Part shown: piece after piece, positions 40,916-53,357 of the stretch
Layout of the letters: each line of letters starts with the position of its first letter
How positions within the stretch are numbered: the stretch's first letter is position 1
Assembly: GCF_022539665.2 (NCBI RefSeq)
Contig: NC_081339.1
Coordinates: forward strand, 6,820,367-6,884,366
Source of the DNA: Daphnia carinata
Taxonomy: Eukaryota > Arthropoda > Branchiopoda > Diplostraca > Daphniidae
Reading direction: 5' to 3'
Length of the DNA: 64,000 nt
Translations under genes and position numbers: made by a program
Notes under the pieces: model-generated
What the model saw: the letters and a program-made list of their open reading frames with translations, nothing else
What the model was told of the DNA's origin: nothing
Database searches by the model: none

Positions 40916-40922
40916 TTTATAC
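40916..40922 (-). promoter_or_regulatory. TATA box of gene J
   Basis: TATAAAT on the - strand, about 48 bases upstream of the ATG, with TCATA about 30 bases downstream as a possible initiator. Confidence 0.5.
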
Positions 40923-41396
40923 CTTGCCGAAGGAATGACTACCATTAGTTATTTCCTTTCAAATTCATTGTTTATTTTCTGTCCGCAGTTGTTGCGGTCG
41001 TTCCACACTTGTTGAGTCAGTTCTACGTCTTTCAAAGTTGTGATAAACACAGTTGTTTGTCAATATCTCTAGTGGTTTCAGTATTTTCACAGTTGGACAT
41101 TTCATAAAAGAAACCTTTTCCTATCTCAACCATGAACGCGAAAGTTGGGAGATTCCAAACGTCCTTTGAATGACATTGAATTTTTTTTAGCACGCATAAG
41201 TTTTTAGAGTTCCGCGTTGTTTTGCCGGTCGCTATCGTGCGCCATACTCTGGAACCTCCAAAATTTCACTCGATTTTCTCTCATAAAAAGTAAAAACAAC
41301 TGAAAGTACAAATCCGCAAAATCGATTTCTATTTTATTCATTCCCAATATTTGCCACTGCCGCCCAGTCGTAACCAAACTATTGCCCAATGTGTTA

Positions 41397-43234
41397 TTAT
41401 TTGATATCGATTTCTTCCTGTAATGACCAACCGGTAAAATGGGTCAAATGGGTCCCATCGTCGTATAGATAAATCAGATTGCGTTCGTCAATCTGCACCC
41501 AAACACGATCTCCCTTTTGCAGATAAAGCGTCGATTGGAGAGAGAAAGTACTAATGCCTTGACTCTGTGTCAAACGTACTTCCGCTCTTCCGATTCGATA
41601 GTTGTTCATCATTAGCGATATTTGCATGTTGCCGTTGGAAGAATAACTCATATAACCAACCCCGGATAGGGAAAAGAAGTATGTTCCAGTTGCAGGTGCT
41701 GTGAATATTCCTATTTCTCCGTTCATGGCATATCCGGTATTAAGCTGTGTTATTTGGAAGATTATAGGTGTGTGTACGTCTTGGAAAATACTGTTCGTCT
41801 GGACGTAAAAGTAGACAGGCGTTGACTGAACATCGATTTTACCTATCGATATCTCAAATCCTGAATCGTTTCGATTGTAAAATTATTGAAAAGATCTTTA
41901 TACTTAAAGAAAGATTTTTTTTTTTTTACCCGGAACTTCCAAAAGTTTTGTGAAATCGCAGTATACGCTTTCGAGAGAGTTAATTCCTTTCACTAAGTAG
42001 AATCCGCTTAACGTGTACCCTAGTATCCGTAGATCCGCGCAGGTGGTCGGCTTTCCATCCACTACCTTCTTTCCAGAACACTCGAATCGTCCCAGCGTGT
42101 GTTGGCCAGACCCGGCGTGGGTACGACCAAAGTTTAGGCGTTTAATGGGCAAAATTTTTTTGTCGCTGATTGTACCTTTTAAAAAATAGCAACATTGAAA
42201 CAAAGCCCTTTAACTTATAGATTGCTTAGAAATTTACCTTCGTCGGTACGTAAATCTGAAACAAGAGAATCGCAATTGCATTTCTTGTTTGCTTCGATGC
42301 AATTGCCTGTGATACCACATTCGCATGTGTGGTCATCAGTGGGTTTTCCCGACCAAAAATATTGTGGGTTCTCGTATCGATCGTCCCACCAAGACACTTG
42401 TTTCCCTTCGTATTCAAATGGCGCTTCGATGCAATCGTACTGTTAAAATCAGGCAAATTGAACAACTTGGATCTTCCATGAATTTATTTATTGGGAGGAT
42501 TACCTTGATATATTGATGACATTCCTTGGATAGTTCGGCCAAAATCGCCATTTGCTTGTCACTCGCTGAATAGTGGATGTCTCTCTTGTAACATCCGGGA
42601 GCCAGACAATTTTCTGCTTCGATATTCGTTTCACTGTCGTGCTTGACGGCTGTCGTTACAGCATAACCTAATTTTTTAAAGCCCAAAGCATGAACTTTTA
42701 AAACTTTAATTTTCAATATCTGTTGTCGCACTTTTTGTCATGTCGCAGTAAACTTGAATTGGTTCTTCGGACTCTCCGTTGGCATCTTGGCCATCAGGAT
42801 CGATGACGTAGTAGCCAGAACTCTGAGAATTATCGTAATTGTAAATTTCTTGGCACGTTCGGTGGTAAATTTGACTTTTGGTATTGTCAATTTCGACTGG
42901 ATCAGTTGCCATTCTGGAATTGTGATTGTCCTTCCTTAAGAAAGCAATAAGGGATTCTTGTTGTGCAACTTTGGTCTCCAGTTGAAATACCTTTGTTTCC
43001 AACTGGGTGACCCTGTATTCGAAACTTTGTTTCAGTTCACCCTTTAGAGCATAAACAAATATTCTGGTCATTTACAAGTAAACGAAAGCTTTTGAAAAGG
43101 AAAAAAAAAAAAAAATAACTTGCATAATTGTCAGTCAGTTGTTGCACTTTTTCTTCTATGGAAATGCTAGTGGCCAAACAAAGCACACAAGCTAAAACCA
43201 GCACACATAACTGAATTCCAGAATAGCTAGTCAT
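41397..43234 (-). CDS. Secreted multidomain C1q protein with Cys-rich insert (gene K)
   Basis: Six exons, 43234-43124, 43041-42732, 42667-42504, 42439-42238, 42175-41930 and 41860-41397, give 498 residues. A signal peptide (LCVLVLACVLCLATS) leads into a coiled coil (RVTQLETKVFQLETKVAQQE). Then come a first fibrinogen-type segment (TCQEIYNY, GYYVIDPDG, VYCDM), a Cys-containing segment (ENCLAPGCYKRD, ECHQYIKYDC), a WWDDRYENPQYFW block with a Cys-rich knot (HTCECGITGNCIEANKKCNC) as seen in neurexin/contactin-associated type proteins, a second fibrinogen-type segment (TCADLRILG, SVYCDF) and a C-terminal C1q domain (IFTAPATGTYFFSLSGVGY, FTGWSLQEE). The first intron appears to use a GC donor (GCAAGT), the only choice that keeps phase. 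It is probably an extracellular adhesion or recognition protein. Confidence 0.85.
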
Positions 43235-45676
43235 TTTCAATTTTCACTGCATACAAAAAAAATTGTACTAAAACTTTGCATCCAAAATTTTAAAGTGAAA
43301 CACTTATTCAGAAGCAACATCAACCCAACCTTAAAGTTAAGTTGATGAAATAAGAAAATGGCTTTCTGAGAGAACAAGTTGACTTCGATTGTTCTGTGGG
43401 AATTTCTGAATTGTTTGCAAACTTTAAGCATTTTGATTTTTTTTAGATAAAGAGCTATCATGGATACTCATTTATGTGACATTATCTTTTATGGCATGGG
43501 GAAAATCGTGTCTTATCAACTGTTAGTCAGAGCTCTTTTAAAAAAAAAAAATTTATTTGCCTTTTACCGATTAAACTTCTATCCATAGCCAGAATGTGCA
43601 GCCGCGTCCGTTACGTTTGTCGCGTTCGCGTCAGGAAAATTCTGATAAGGTCTTATTGCGTACTTTGACTGTCAGATGTATCCTTTAATTTTAAATGGTT
43701 TTGTTTTATTAGGCAGACCCACCAAGATCGACTTTACGCGTATGGTGATGTTTGATTGGAGCAGCCCAAAGTGGAGCCTAAAGCCCGGTACGTTTGATTT
43801 AACATATTCTTTTTTTTTTTTTTGCATCGGCTCGCAAACTTAGAAACATTAATCCTAGTTCGGTATTCGAATAGTGAATGGCTCTTTTTTTTTTATTCAT
43901 ATCGATTTCAAATAGCGCCTTTCGTGGTTTACATTATCTGCAATAGTTAAGCCATTTCTACTTTTGAAAGCTAATTTCAAAAATTGTGGTAGTCGCGTTA
44001 AACACGACTTTAAATTGACATCTGTAACTTGATTTCCCATCCCCAACATCAGCATGGGTCTGCATGTCCGCTGATTCTTTCGTTAATTGTCTTGGTGGCA
44101 CGGTTGAGACCTTCACACTTTGATGGCATTTGAACCCATCGCTTTTCCTAAAACCCGTTCATTTTGTTCAGATCGTATTCGATATTGTTTGAAAACATCA
44201 TTTTTGAGTTCAAAGCAGATCTCAGAAAACCGTAAATCGATTACCTTTAACTGGACTTTATGTACTGCCCCATCATCTTCAACGTTTAGGTAAAATAAGA
44301 GTGCGAAATTCTTGTCTGATATCGTTGACGACGACTGATTGTTTCCGGGAAGTGGGTCATTCATTTTAACTAAAACTGACACTCGAACCAGTTTTGAAAC
44401 GCTTTTAAACCGTTCGTTTTGAAGATAGGATGAAAATAGTTCTTGCTCTTTATTTTTTGCATCTTATCGGGCGATCGAACGAGCTGAAAGCAAAAACGCA
44501 GTTACGAAAAGGTTGGAGGGAACTTAACGGAATCGAGGTGTCATAACTTTTGGAATAGAACCTAAATTGAATTGCGCAGGTTTTTAAATTTCTCAATCGA
44601 AACCTCTTTGGGTGTTCCATTGTGTGTTAAAAAAAACGTTGAAAATTCTTAAATGTTTTGTTCTGGATGCCAATGGAAAGAATGCGAGCGTCTTGTATGC
44701 TTTGTAATGCAGAGTGCGTTCCAGGGACGTCTGGCGTGTAGGCATCTCAACATGCGCCTCTGTGCCCGATCAAAAGCAGCACCGCGCCCAAATTAATGCA
44801 CGGAATTCCATATGGAAAAATCACTTCTATTGGTGTTATTTTTCCTTGAATTTTTCCCTGTGTTATCACGGGCGAAATAAAACTAGAAGAATTTAACGTT
44901 TTATTATGTTCTTTTTTTTTTAATCAGTAACGATAGTTGTACCCCAACCGGGGTTCAAGCTAAAAGCTTCCAGGAAATCGAAAGAAAAAAGGTCTAGCTA
45001 GATTTTCCGTTAATTTTGACATCTCGGCTTATCGAAAAACATGGCCGGTGTTACGACTATCGCATGTCGCTACGAGACACTGTCTGAAAGTGTTGCATTT
45101 GGAGGTCACCATACGTAAAATTTTTTTGATTGTTCAAAAAAAAAAAAAAGAAAAAAGAAAACTTGTTTTCTTTGCACGTAGAATTCATTTCGCCTCGCAC
45201 GTCACTTGTTTGTTTTGAAACGCTTCAACTGTCCGCGGCGTGCAGTTTAAGAAAGAAAAACTTGATTGTGGAGAATCGGCTTCATGTGATCTACATTTCC
45301 ATGTTTTTCTTTCTTATTCGTAGAGTTCAAAGGGAATTGCATAATATTAACGGTGCCTTCACCTTATACTTGACACAGAAATAATTGTGCGCTGCTGATT
45401 ATCAGGTGGGCAACAACTAAAATAGTTGTACTAAAACAGGATTGCGCAGTGCTCAATGTGATCTGGCGTTGCATTGCATTGAGTTACTTAATTCGAAAAA
45501 AATGTACGCAGGTTTTTGTTTTTTGCTAACTTAAATTTTATTCCAATGAACCAATTTCCTTTTTCACCATTAAATATACGAGAAACAAAAGCTTAAATAG
45601 AGCAATAAATGCATTTGAAGTTAAAGCGGCAGCCCCAAAATGTAACCCTTACATGCCCTTGTTCATCTCCGCTCAT
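43235..45676. other. Gap holding one doubtful small ORF
   Basis: Mostly AT-rich with poly-T runs. Apart from the small - strand frame at 44113-44364, nothing is supported. Confidence 0.4.
44113..44364 (-). CDS. Doubtful intronless small ORF
   Basis: An 83-residue frame with ATG at 44364. Its composition looks protein-like (FALLFYLNVEDDGAVHKVQL, then a charged second half) and it has no homopolymer stretches, unlike most chance frames here. No homologue, signal peptide or domain was recognised. It could equally be a remnant exon. Confidence 0.3.
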   Translation of the reverse strand: MNDPLPGNNQSSSTISDKNFALLFYLNVEDDGAVHKVQLKVIDLRFSEICFELKNDVFKQYRIRSEQNERVLGKAMGSNAIKV

Positions 45677-47174
45677 CTAGATTTTGGATCTGATGTCGAT
45701 GAAATCCTTCCTGGTGGCTGTAATGTTAAAAAGATAAAATTAACTTCTTGTTCTTGAAATTTGAAGTATTTAAATCGAATTACCGTCCAATTTGACTGTC
45801 AAATCCACTAGGCCGTTGGTCACTTCCTGACGAACGCGATCGAATTTGCTGTTCGTGTTGGCCAATTCGGCGTTGACATCTTCTAGTTTGGTCTTGGTGT
45901 CAATGAAATCCTTCTTGCTTGCTGTAAAATTCAAAATTCGCAATGTGTTTCACGTATTATCGAGTGGTGTTTTTTGAAGTCTTTTACCGTCCAACTTTGC
46001 GGCCAAATCCATTTTGGTATTGGTGACTTCCATTCGAACGCCTTCAAGTTTAGCGTGAGTGGTAGTCAGCTCCATTTTGAGTGCCTCTATCTTGGTCTTG
46101 GTGTCGATCAACTCTTTCTTGGTTGCTGAATTGTCGTAGGGAATGTTTCATTAATTTAATTACAATTTCAGTTTAAAGCTTTCGGAGAAACACTTACCGT
46201 CCAATTTCGAGTTGAATTCCGGCTTGTTGTTGACCATTTCTGTAACTACGTTGTCTAGTTTGGCGTTGGTGTTTGTCAGTTCGATTTTCATGCCTTCGAG
46301 GGCCGTTTTAGTATCGATCAATTCTTTCTTGGTAGCTAAAAGAAATTTGAATTGAAGAATTTGTTCAATATTTGATCAGTTTAAATTGCTTACTATCGAG
46401 CTTTTCTTTCAAATCGGGCTTAGTGTTCATGATCTCGGTTTTGGCGCGGTCGAGTTTGATGTTGGTGTTAACGATTTCGCCGCTTAGGTAGTCCAGTTTG
46501 GATTTGGTGTCAATCAAGTCCTTCTTGTTTGCTGTCGATGGTCGTAAAATATTTCACAGTTAGTTTTCATTTTGAATCGATTTTGATGGTTATTGATAGT
46601 TACCGTCAAACTGTTTTGCGAAGTCTGCTCTCATGTTACCCAATTCTCCTTTGAAGTCTTCCATTTTCGTCGTGGAAAGGGATTTCATGACGTTCGTTTC
46701 GGCTTTTGTGGCCAAGTTTTGCATATTCTTTTCCAAACGGCTTGTGCTCGATTCCAATTGAGCCAAAGTGTCTGCAAAGATTCACGAACGTTAACCTTCC
46801 ATTGTTTCAAAAGTAACGATCACAAGCGTACCTCTCAATCTCCTGTTTAAACCTTCGACCGTCTCTTCTAACGTTTCGATTCTTGAAGATAGTCTTCGGA
46901 AATTCAAAGTTTGACCGACGTTGCTTACCATCAGCGATTCGGATTCACGGTCGGGGAATGGCAACCAATCGCTTCGGACATCGCTCGGCTGCTGGGCGAC
47001 CGATCGTGCCGGGTAGAACGGGAGTCTTGCGTGATTCATATAATACCAACTAGGAGCCAATTGAGCAGAGACGGCACACGCCATTGCGAGGATCAAGACG
47101 GACAGCTAAACAAACAAAGGCTTAGGACATGTTTTTAACGTTAAAAGCAAAATCAGACTTACCGAAATCTTCAT
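45677..47174 (-). CDS. Secreted coiled-coil protein built of repeated 138-bp exons (gene L)
   Basis: Eight exons, 47174-47163, 47105-46832, 46771-46604, 46531-46394, 46335-46198, 46125-45988, 45921-45784 and 45717-45677, give 348 residues. A signal peptide (ISLSVLILAMACAVSAQ) precedes a short Trp/Tyr/Pro-rich segment, then coiled coil to the end. Exons 4-7 are all exactly 138 bp with phase-1 ends and encode copies of KK[DE][LF]IDTKTKLE...EL.NTN.KLD..; exon 8 is a truncated copy ending in a stop. Exon 3 is a more distant relative. The gene therefore grew by tandem duplication of one exon with its intron. It may form an extracellular rod or filament. AATAAA on the - strand lies at 45542-45537. 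No named family recognised. Confidence 0.86.
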
Positions 47175-47260
47175 GTTGTCGAACGGCTGGGCTTTGCAAA
47201 GCAAATCGAATTTTCGATGTCAAGCGGAACAGTGACGACGATGCAGAGACGAACCCCGGT

Positions 47261-47267
47261 TTATATA
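47261..47267 (-). promoter_or_regulatory. TATA box of gene L
   Basis: TATATAA on the - strand, about 90 bases upstream of the gene L ATG. Confidence 0.55.
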
Positions 47268-49735
47268 AGCGGACGCAGGCACACAATCGAAAAACCGGTT
47301 CATATTTAAACGTATAAAAATGTCTTATTGTTTTTTTTGTCTCATTCTTTTCGGACCGAGAATCCCATCATATCTTGATACATCCTTCCATCGGGAATAA
47401 CTTGTGCCCCCATTTGCTAGCGCCGTGAAGGTTAATCGCAGGTACTAATCTATCGTACTTAGTATGCGATACGAATTATTTTTATTTTTTTTTAACATGG
47501 AGAGCCATTCAAGATTGCGGAGAGCGTTGTCCTTCGATGACCGTCAACGCGTTCAATAACTCGTTTACGTAAAAAAAGAAAAAGAAAACCATCTACTTGA
47601 CGAGTGAGATTCATCCCGTTATTTAAATATAATCCTATTTCTCGTAATTTCTAGTATAGCAATTAAAGTTCTGTTTCCTTTGGTTTGATTACTGTCAGGT
47701 TTTTTTGTTTTTTTAAAGGCGCGTTTCCATACTCGTTGGACAGTAAAATATAGGGCATTAAGACGTTGTTGATGGCCGTTGTGTTTCCAGATGGTTTTGC
47801 ATACGTGTATGGCAAGTTTTGTTTGTTTATTTTCGCGATTCGCGTCATTCTGTTGGATTCATTGGCAAACACAAACGCGTGTACAACTTGTTTTCTTGAC
47901 GTGCGTCTATTGTTTTTTTTTTTACGCACACGGTCGAATTGTGTTATGCTGATGAGGGCGATTACCATTCGCTGATTTATTTTCGATGCTTCCGTCGGTC
48001 ACTTCTGCACGGAAATTGATATCCAAACTATTTTTGGTTGTCAGTTTCCAAGCAGCAATTCTGTTGAACTTGTTCAGTTTTTGTTTTTAAATATTTTACT
48101 TCTGTTTTGTTTTTGTTTTTCTTGTTTTCGTGTCACTTAAGTCTGAGCAATCAGCAACCTTTGTTTATCGTGCTTTCAGCAACTTAGTGGGGGGAAGAGA
48201 TCCAGTTGGTCATTAGGAGAGATAAATGTCACAAGCGATTGCACCGGGGCTGAATCAAATAATTGCTATGCTCATTTATTTGTATTGGAAGGGTTTCCTG
48301 TTTTCTTTTCTTTTTAAATGAAAAAAAAAAAAGGAATCAGTTCAAACACTAAACCGCTTTAGGGGTTAAGTACAGTGATAACAGGCTTTTCCTGTGCCCA
48401 ATTAGCTTCAGTTTCTGCCGATAATAAAAAAGGATCGTCTTCGACATAAATTGTCGTGTCGGTATGAAAAGACCCTGCGGAATACGGCGGCCGTATTAAA
48501 TAAACAAGCCGACAGGCATCGCCGAACGTCTTACCACGAAACGATGTTTTTTCTTTAGCTGTTTTGTTTAAATATTTCACTTGTTTTTGTTGTAATTTTT
48601 ATTTCATATTATCAAACAAATAAACTGGCCATTTTTGGGTATTTGGAATGTCTGGCAGTTGAGACACGCTGAACTGCCGGAATAAATTGTAGGAAATGTT
48701 GGCAGGGGATTAAAGTGGGAATGTGTTCACAGGACAACGGGATTTTGATTCAAAAAATATTTTAGCGTCGACGTTGGGGACCGTGTTGCCGATTGTTGTT
48801 AATTAGGAAAATTGGCACATGTTTGATAATCGTCCTGCAAAACTGGCTTCGTTTAATTTTCAGCAATTTGCATGTAAAATTAACTATGAAGGGTAACGAA
48901 CTCGACTTGCCTTTCAATTCAAAATAGTACTGTGAGATTTCTATTACTTTTGAGACAAAAAAAACCTGTTTCATGTATAGTTAATAATTCCGCGGTAATA
49001 AAAAGAAGAATGAAAAAATAAGTTATCGTACATGTATCGTGGTGAATTTTGATTTAGAATTTTTTTAATTGATTTATTAATTAACATTGTTGGATTTTTC
49101 AATTTCGTATTTGCCATTTTTGCATAATTTAATTAAATAACTATCATTTAACCGACACTATTGACCTTCAAAGAGTTAAAACAATAATATTTAATAATAG
49201 TGAAAAAAATTGCTTTTACTAGTGAACCAGTTAAATATAATAATTTTATTTAGTATGACAGACATCCTTATTCCGTGATCAGGGTTACAGCTGGTTGCAA
49301 TCCTTGAAGGCCGGATCATTTCAAAGATTATTCGCCTACAGGTACGCTAACCATGCAATATTAAAACAATTAACAATTAGTCATGTAATAACTTGAAAAG
49401 ACTAACATCAGTTTGTTTTACGAATATAATTCTTAATGTTAGAAACACTACAGGTTCCACTAACATTGGCAGAGGCATCAACATGAATTTAACGCTGAAC
49501 CACCATTGCATTTTCAAGGAGACATTTCCTGAAACATTTCCTCCTTAAAGTAAGTGTAAATGTTTATAATGTTACCAACGGTCATCATCTACTCGTATAA
49601 TCCAGCCTGTATCGAAATACAAATGCCCTATGTAACATAGAATAAGTTTGTTTAGAAAATGTTATGCTTATAGAGATATCGAACTAGTCGTAAGTGTATT
49701 TGCTGAAAGATGAAAGGCAAGCTAAGTTAAATGGG
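47268..49735. other. Gap before the inverted repeat
   Basis: AT-rich. A 73-codon - strand frame (48359-48580, ending in QEKPVITVLNP) has a protein-like composition but an in-frame donor-like GTAAGA and no start context; I could not place it in a gene. Otherwise nothing. Confidence 0.4.
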
Positions 49736-50753
49736 GCAAAAATTTACTTACCAGGCAACCGAGGCGACTGACGATGGTGTTATAGATGTGGTACATTGGT
49801 AGAGGCAAGACTCCGTACAAATGTGCACATCTAGTGTTTAGACGACGCCTTAAATACCCGCAGACACGTGCCACATTATTGACTTTTCGGAAGTAGAGTG
49901 TAGGGTAGAGGGAACTAATTCTGAAGGTCGGTAGGTTGAAGGGCAAATTTTGTTTCCAGGTGAGCCCGAGGTTATAGCCATTCCCCATCGATTGACCGTA
50001 GGTTATTTTGATATTTTTTTTTTGTTACCATTTTTTTTTGTTTCCAAGGGCTTAAAACAGATGAAGAACCTCGGGCATTCACAAAAAAGGAGTGAGGGGG
50101 GAGGGGGAGTTAGAAAAATAGGAAGCTAGAATTTCAGTATCTCTTCCACCTGCACGCGGTGCACTAGTGTAGATTTGTTGCTTGCAATCCACGTCTAATA
50201 ATTCTAAGAACTTTCGCACGTGCTCCCAGCTTTCGCAAATTGTAGATTCATCAATTACGCACTGCATCAGCACATGGTTTAGCATCTGCACTGGTTTTGC
50301 TTAGTTGGGGTAGTAAGATAAGTCTAGATGAAATAGATAAACGTAGATTAAGTTAAGGATAAGTAGGTCCAAGTTTAGGTTATGACTAGGGCTACTTTAA
50401 GTAAGGCGTAAGCGTAGTCTACCACACGTCGTTACTTCTGCACAACACTATCTCAGCCATTTTCTTTCACTGTTTTATGCAATTATCAACCGTAGTCGTC
50501 GTTCGCAAACCATTTTTCTACAAACAATTGTACGTTTCGACTTCTTAACTCAATTTACACATGATCCGCCAACCCAAACAACCTCCTGATCATTAACCAT
50601 CGATTAATAACCAGTTTCTTTTTTTTTCAGGATTTTTTTCTCCAATGTAACTGTAATTTATGTACATGATGCCTCTTAAAATTAAGATAAAACTTATTGC
50701 TGTTCAAGTATTCAAAAATTTGGTTTGATTTTTTCTCGTTTCTGTACAATCAG

Positions 50754-53239
50754 GAGAGTAATCTCTGGGGCAGAAGAGGACACTGGACAACGAGAATCTC
50801 CGTCGCATCCACTGGAATATGGCCCAGGATTCTGAGGTATATATTAAAAAATTCAGTATCTCACCATGGTTTTTTTATTATTTTATTTTATGTATCTAGG
50901 AAGGCCACATCTCCACCGAAGAGGACCGTTGGACAACGAGGGTCATCGCCAGGTATTATTTTAACAATTTTAAGTGTTTAATCGTGTTTTTTTATGTATG
51001 TAGGATGGTTCACATTACCACCGAGGTGGGCCACTAGACAATGAGGTTCGCTGTCGGAGCCACCAGGAATCGTCGCCCAAAATTGTCAAGTATTTAATTT
51101 AAAGTCTTAGGTTTTGAACTAGATTTTATTTGTTTTTATGTATTTAGGAGGCCCTCACCACCATCGAAGAGGACGCTGGACATCGAGGATCGCCGCTGGA
51201 GTAGCAAGATCGTCATAATGGATGTTTCAGGTACATGTTTTATACGTTTAAGTGTCTAACCATGTTTTATTTTATGTATATAGGATGGCCAACATCACCA
51301 CCGATGAGGGCAACTGGTCAACGAGGTTCGCAAGTATTTCATTGAATATTATTACCATAAATTCATTCACCATTAATTATTTTGTTTTTTATTTGTTTAG
51401 GAGGGCGCCATCATCGCCAAAGAGGGGCTACTGGACAACGTGGTTCACCGTCGGATCCAACAGGATTATCGCCCAAAATTGTCAAGTATTTAATCGAAAG
51501 TTGTAAGTTTTACACCGTTTTATTTTGTTTTCTTGTGTATTTAGGAGGCCCCACCACCACCGAAGAGGATGTTGGACATCGAGGATCGCCATAGGAACCA
51601 CCAGGAATTGTTAAGTATTTAATTTAAAGCTTTAAGTTTTGCACTATGATTTTATTTTTTAATTATGTATTTAGGAGGGTGTCACCACCATCGCCATCCC
51701 AAAATTGCAAGGTATATAAAAATTTGTAAGAGTCTTACCATGTTCTATGTATTAATCTGTATATAGGAGGGCTGGCAATACCACCGAGGTTGATTACTGG
51801 ACGTCGGGGATCGCCGCCGAAGTCGCCAAGTATTGCCAGGTATTACTTTAACAATTTTAAGTGGCTAAGCGTGTTCTTTTATGTATGTAGTATGGTTAGA
51901 TCACCACCGAGGAGGGCCACTAGACAACGAGGTTCGCTGTCGGAACCACCAGGAATCGTCGCCCAAAATTGTCAAGTATTTAGTTGAAAGTATTAGGTTG
52001 TGAATTATGGTTTTATTTTGTTCTTATGTATTTAGGAGGGCCTCACCACCATCGAAGAGGATGCTGGACATCGAGGATCGCCGCTGGAGTAACAAGATCG
52101 TCATAATGGATGCTTCAGGTATATGATTTATACGTCTACGTGTTTAACCGTGTTTTATTTTGTGTATTTAGGATGGCCAACATCACCACCGAAGAGGGCA
52201 ACTGGACAACGAAAATTGCCGTCCGAGGCATCAGGATCGTCGTCTAAAATTGTCAAGTATTACATTGAGTATTTTTACCATTAATTCATTCACCATTAAT
52301 TATTGTTTTTTATTTGTTTAGGAGGACGCCATCATCGCCAAAGAGGGACCACTGGACAACGTGGTTCGCCGTGGGATCCACCAGGATTATCGTCCAAAAT
52401 TATCAAGTATTTAATTGATAGTTGTAAGTTTTAGACCATTATTTTATTTTGTTTTTTATGTATTTAGGAGGGCAGGACCACCATCGAAGAGGATGCTGGG
52501 CATCGAGGATCGCCGCTGTAGCAACGAGATTGTCGGCATAGGTATTGAGAGTTTTCTAAAAGTAAGTCTAAGTGTTTAATCGTGTTCTTTTCTCTGTATC
52601 TAAGAGGGCCCCACCATCACCGAAGAGGGCGCTGGAGTACCGATATCGTCGCCGTGGATGTTTCAGGTATATCGTTTACTCGTTTAATTGTCGATTCATA
52701 TTTTTTTCATGTATTTAGGAGGGCTTCATCTTCGCTGAAGAGGATTACTAGACAACGAGGTTCAACGTCGGAGCTACTAGGATTGTCGCCCAATATTGTC
52801 AAGTATTTAATTATAAATTTTAAGTTTTACACCACTAACTTATTTTGTTTTTTATGTATTTAGACGGGCGCAATCTCGCCGAAGACGATCACTGGCCAAC
52901 GTGGTTGGCCGTAGAAGTCACCAGTATCGTCGGCCAAAATCGTCAAGTATTTAATTCAAAATTTCAAGTTTTACACCTTGATCTTATTTTGTTTTATGTA
53001 TTTAAGGTGGGCTGCACCACTATCGAAGAGGATGCCGGACATTGAGGGTCGTCGCTGGAGGAACGACATTGTCCGCAATGGAGGTTTTAGGTATATTTCT
53101 TTACATGTTTATTTGTCTAACCATTTTTTAAAAATGTATTTAGAAGGGTTCCGTCGTCGCCGAAGAGGACTACTGGATGTCGTGGATCGTCGTTGGAGCA
53201 ACGGGAATCGCCGCCCATCCCCGAGATACACGCCCATTA
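50754..53239 (+). pseudogene. Array of about 19 exon-like units, collagen-like, left arm
   Basis: Units begin at 50754, 50900, 51004, 51148, 51284, 51401, 51545, 51675, 51767, 51891, 52036, 52172, 52322, 52468, 52605, 52719, 52864, 53007 and 53144. Most are 83-86 bp, some 37-74 bp, separated by about 55-75 bp. Almost every unit follows a TTTATGTATTTAG-type acceptor and ends at a GTATTT or GTATAT donor. Two alternating unit types recur, one ending AAAATTGTCAA, the other TGGATGTTTCAG. One frame reads as eroded Gly-X-Y (GATGQRGSPSDPTG). Units do not keep one open frame when joined, so this is likely a decayed collagen-like gene, or a non-coding array with conserved splicing. Confidence 0.6.
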
Positions 53240-53357
53240 GGTCGATGGAGGAAAAAAGATGGTACGGTTGAGTATTGCCTATTGGCATTTTTCTACTTTA
53301 TTCTGCGTTATTCGTGTGTGGTACAAATGTGTTGCTCTTGTCATTTATTCCTTCCCG

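Noticed and set aside
48359-48580. 73-codon - strand frame with protein-like composition
   Set aside because: The upstream sequence is poly-A rich with no start context, there is a donor-like GTAAGA inside, and no partner exon. It may be a relic exon but cannot be supported.
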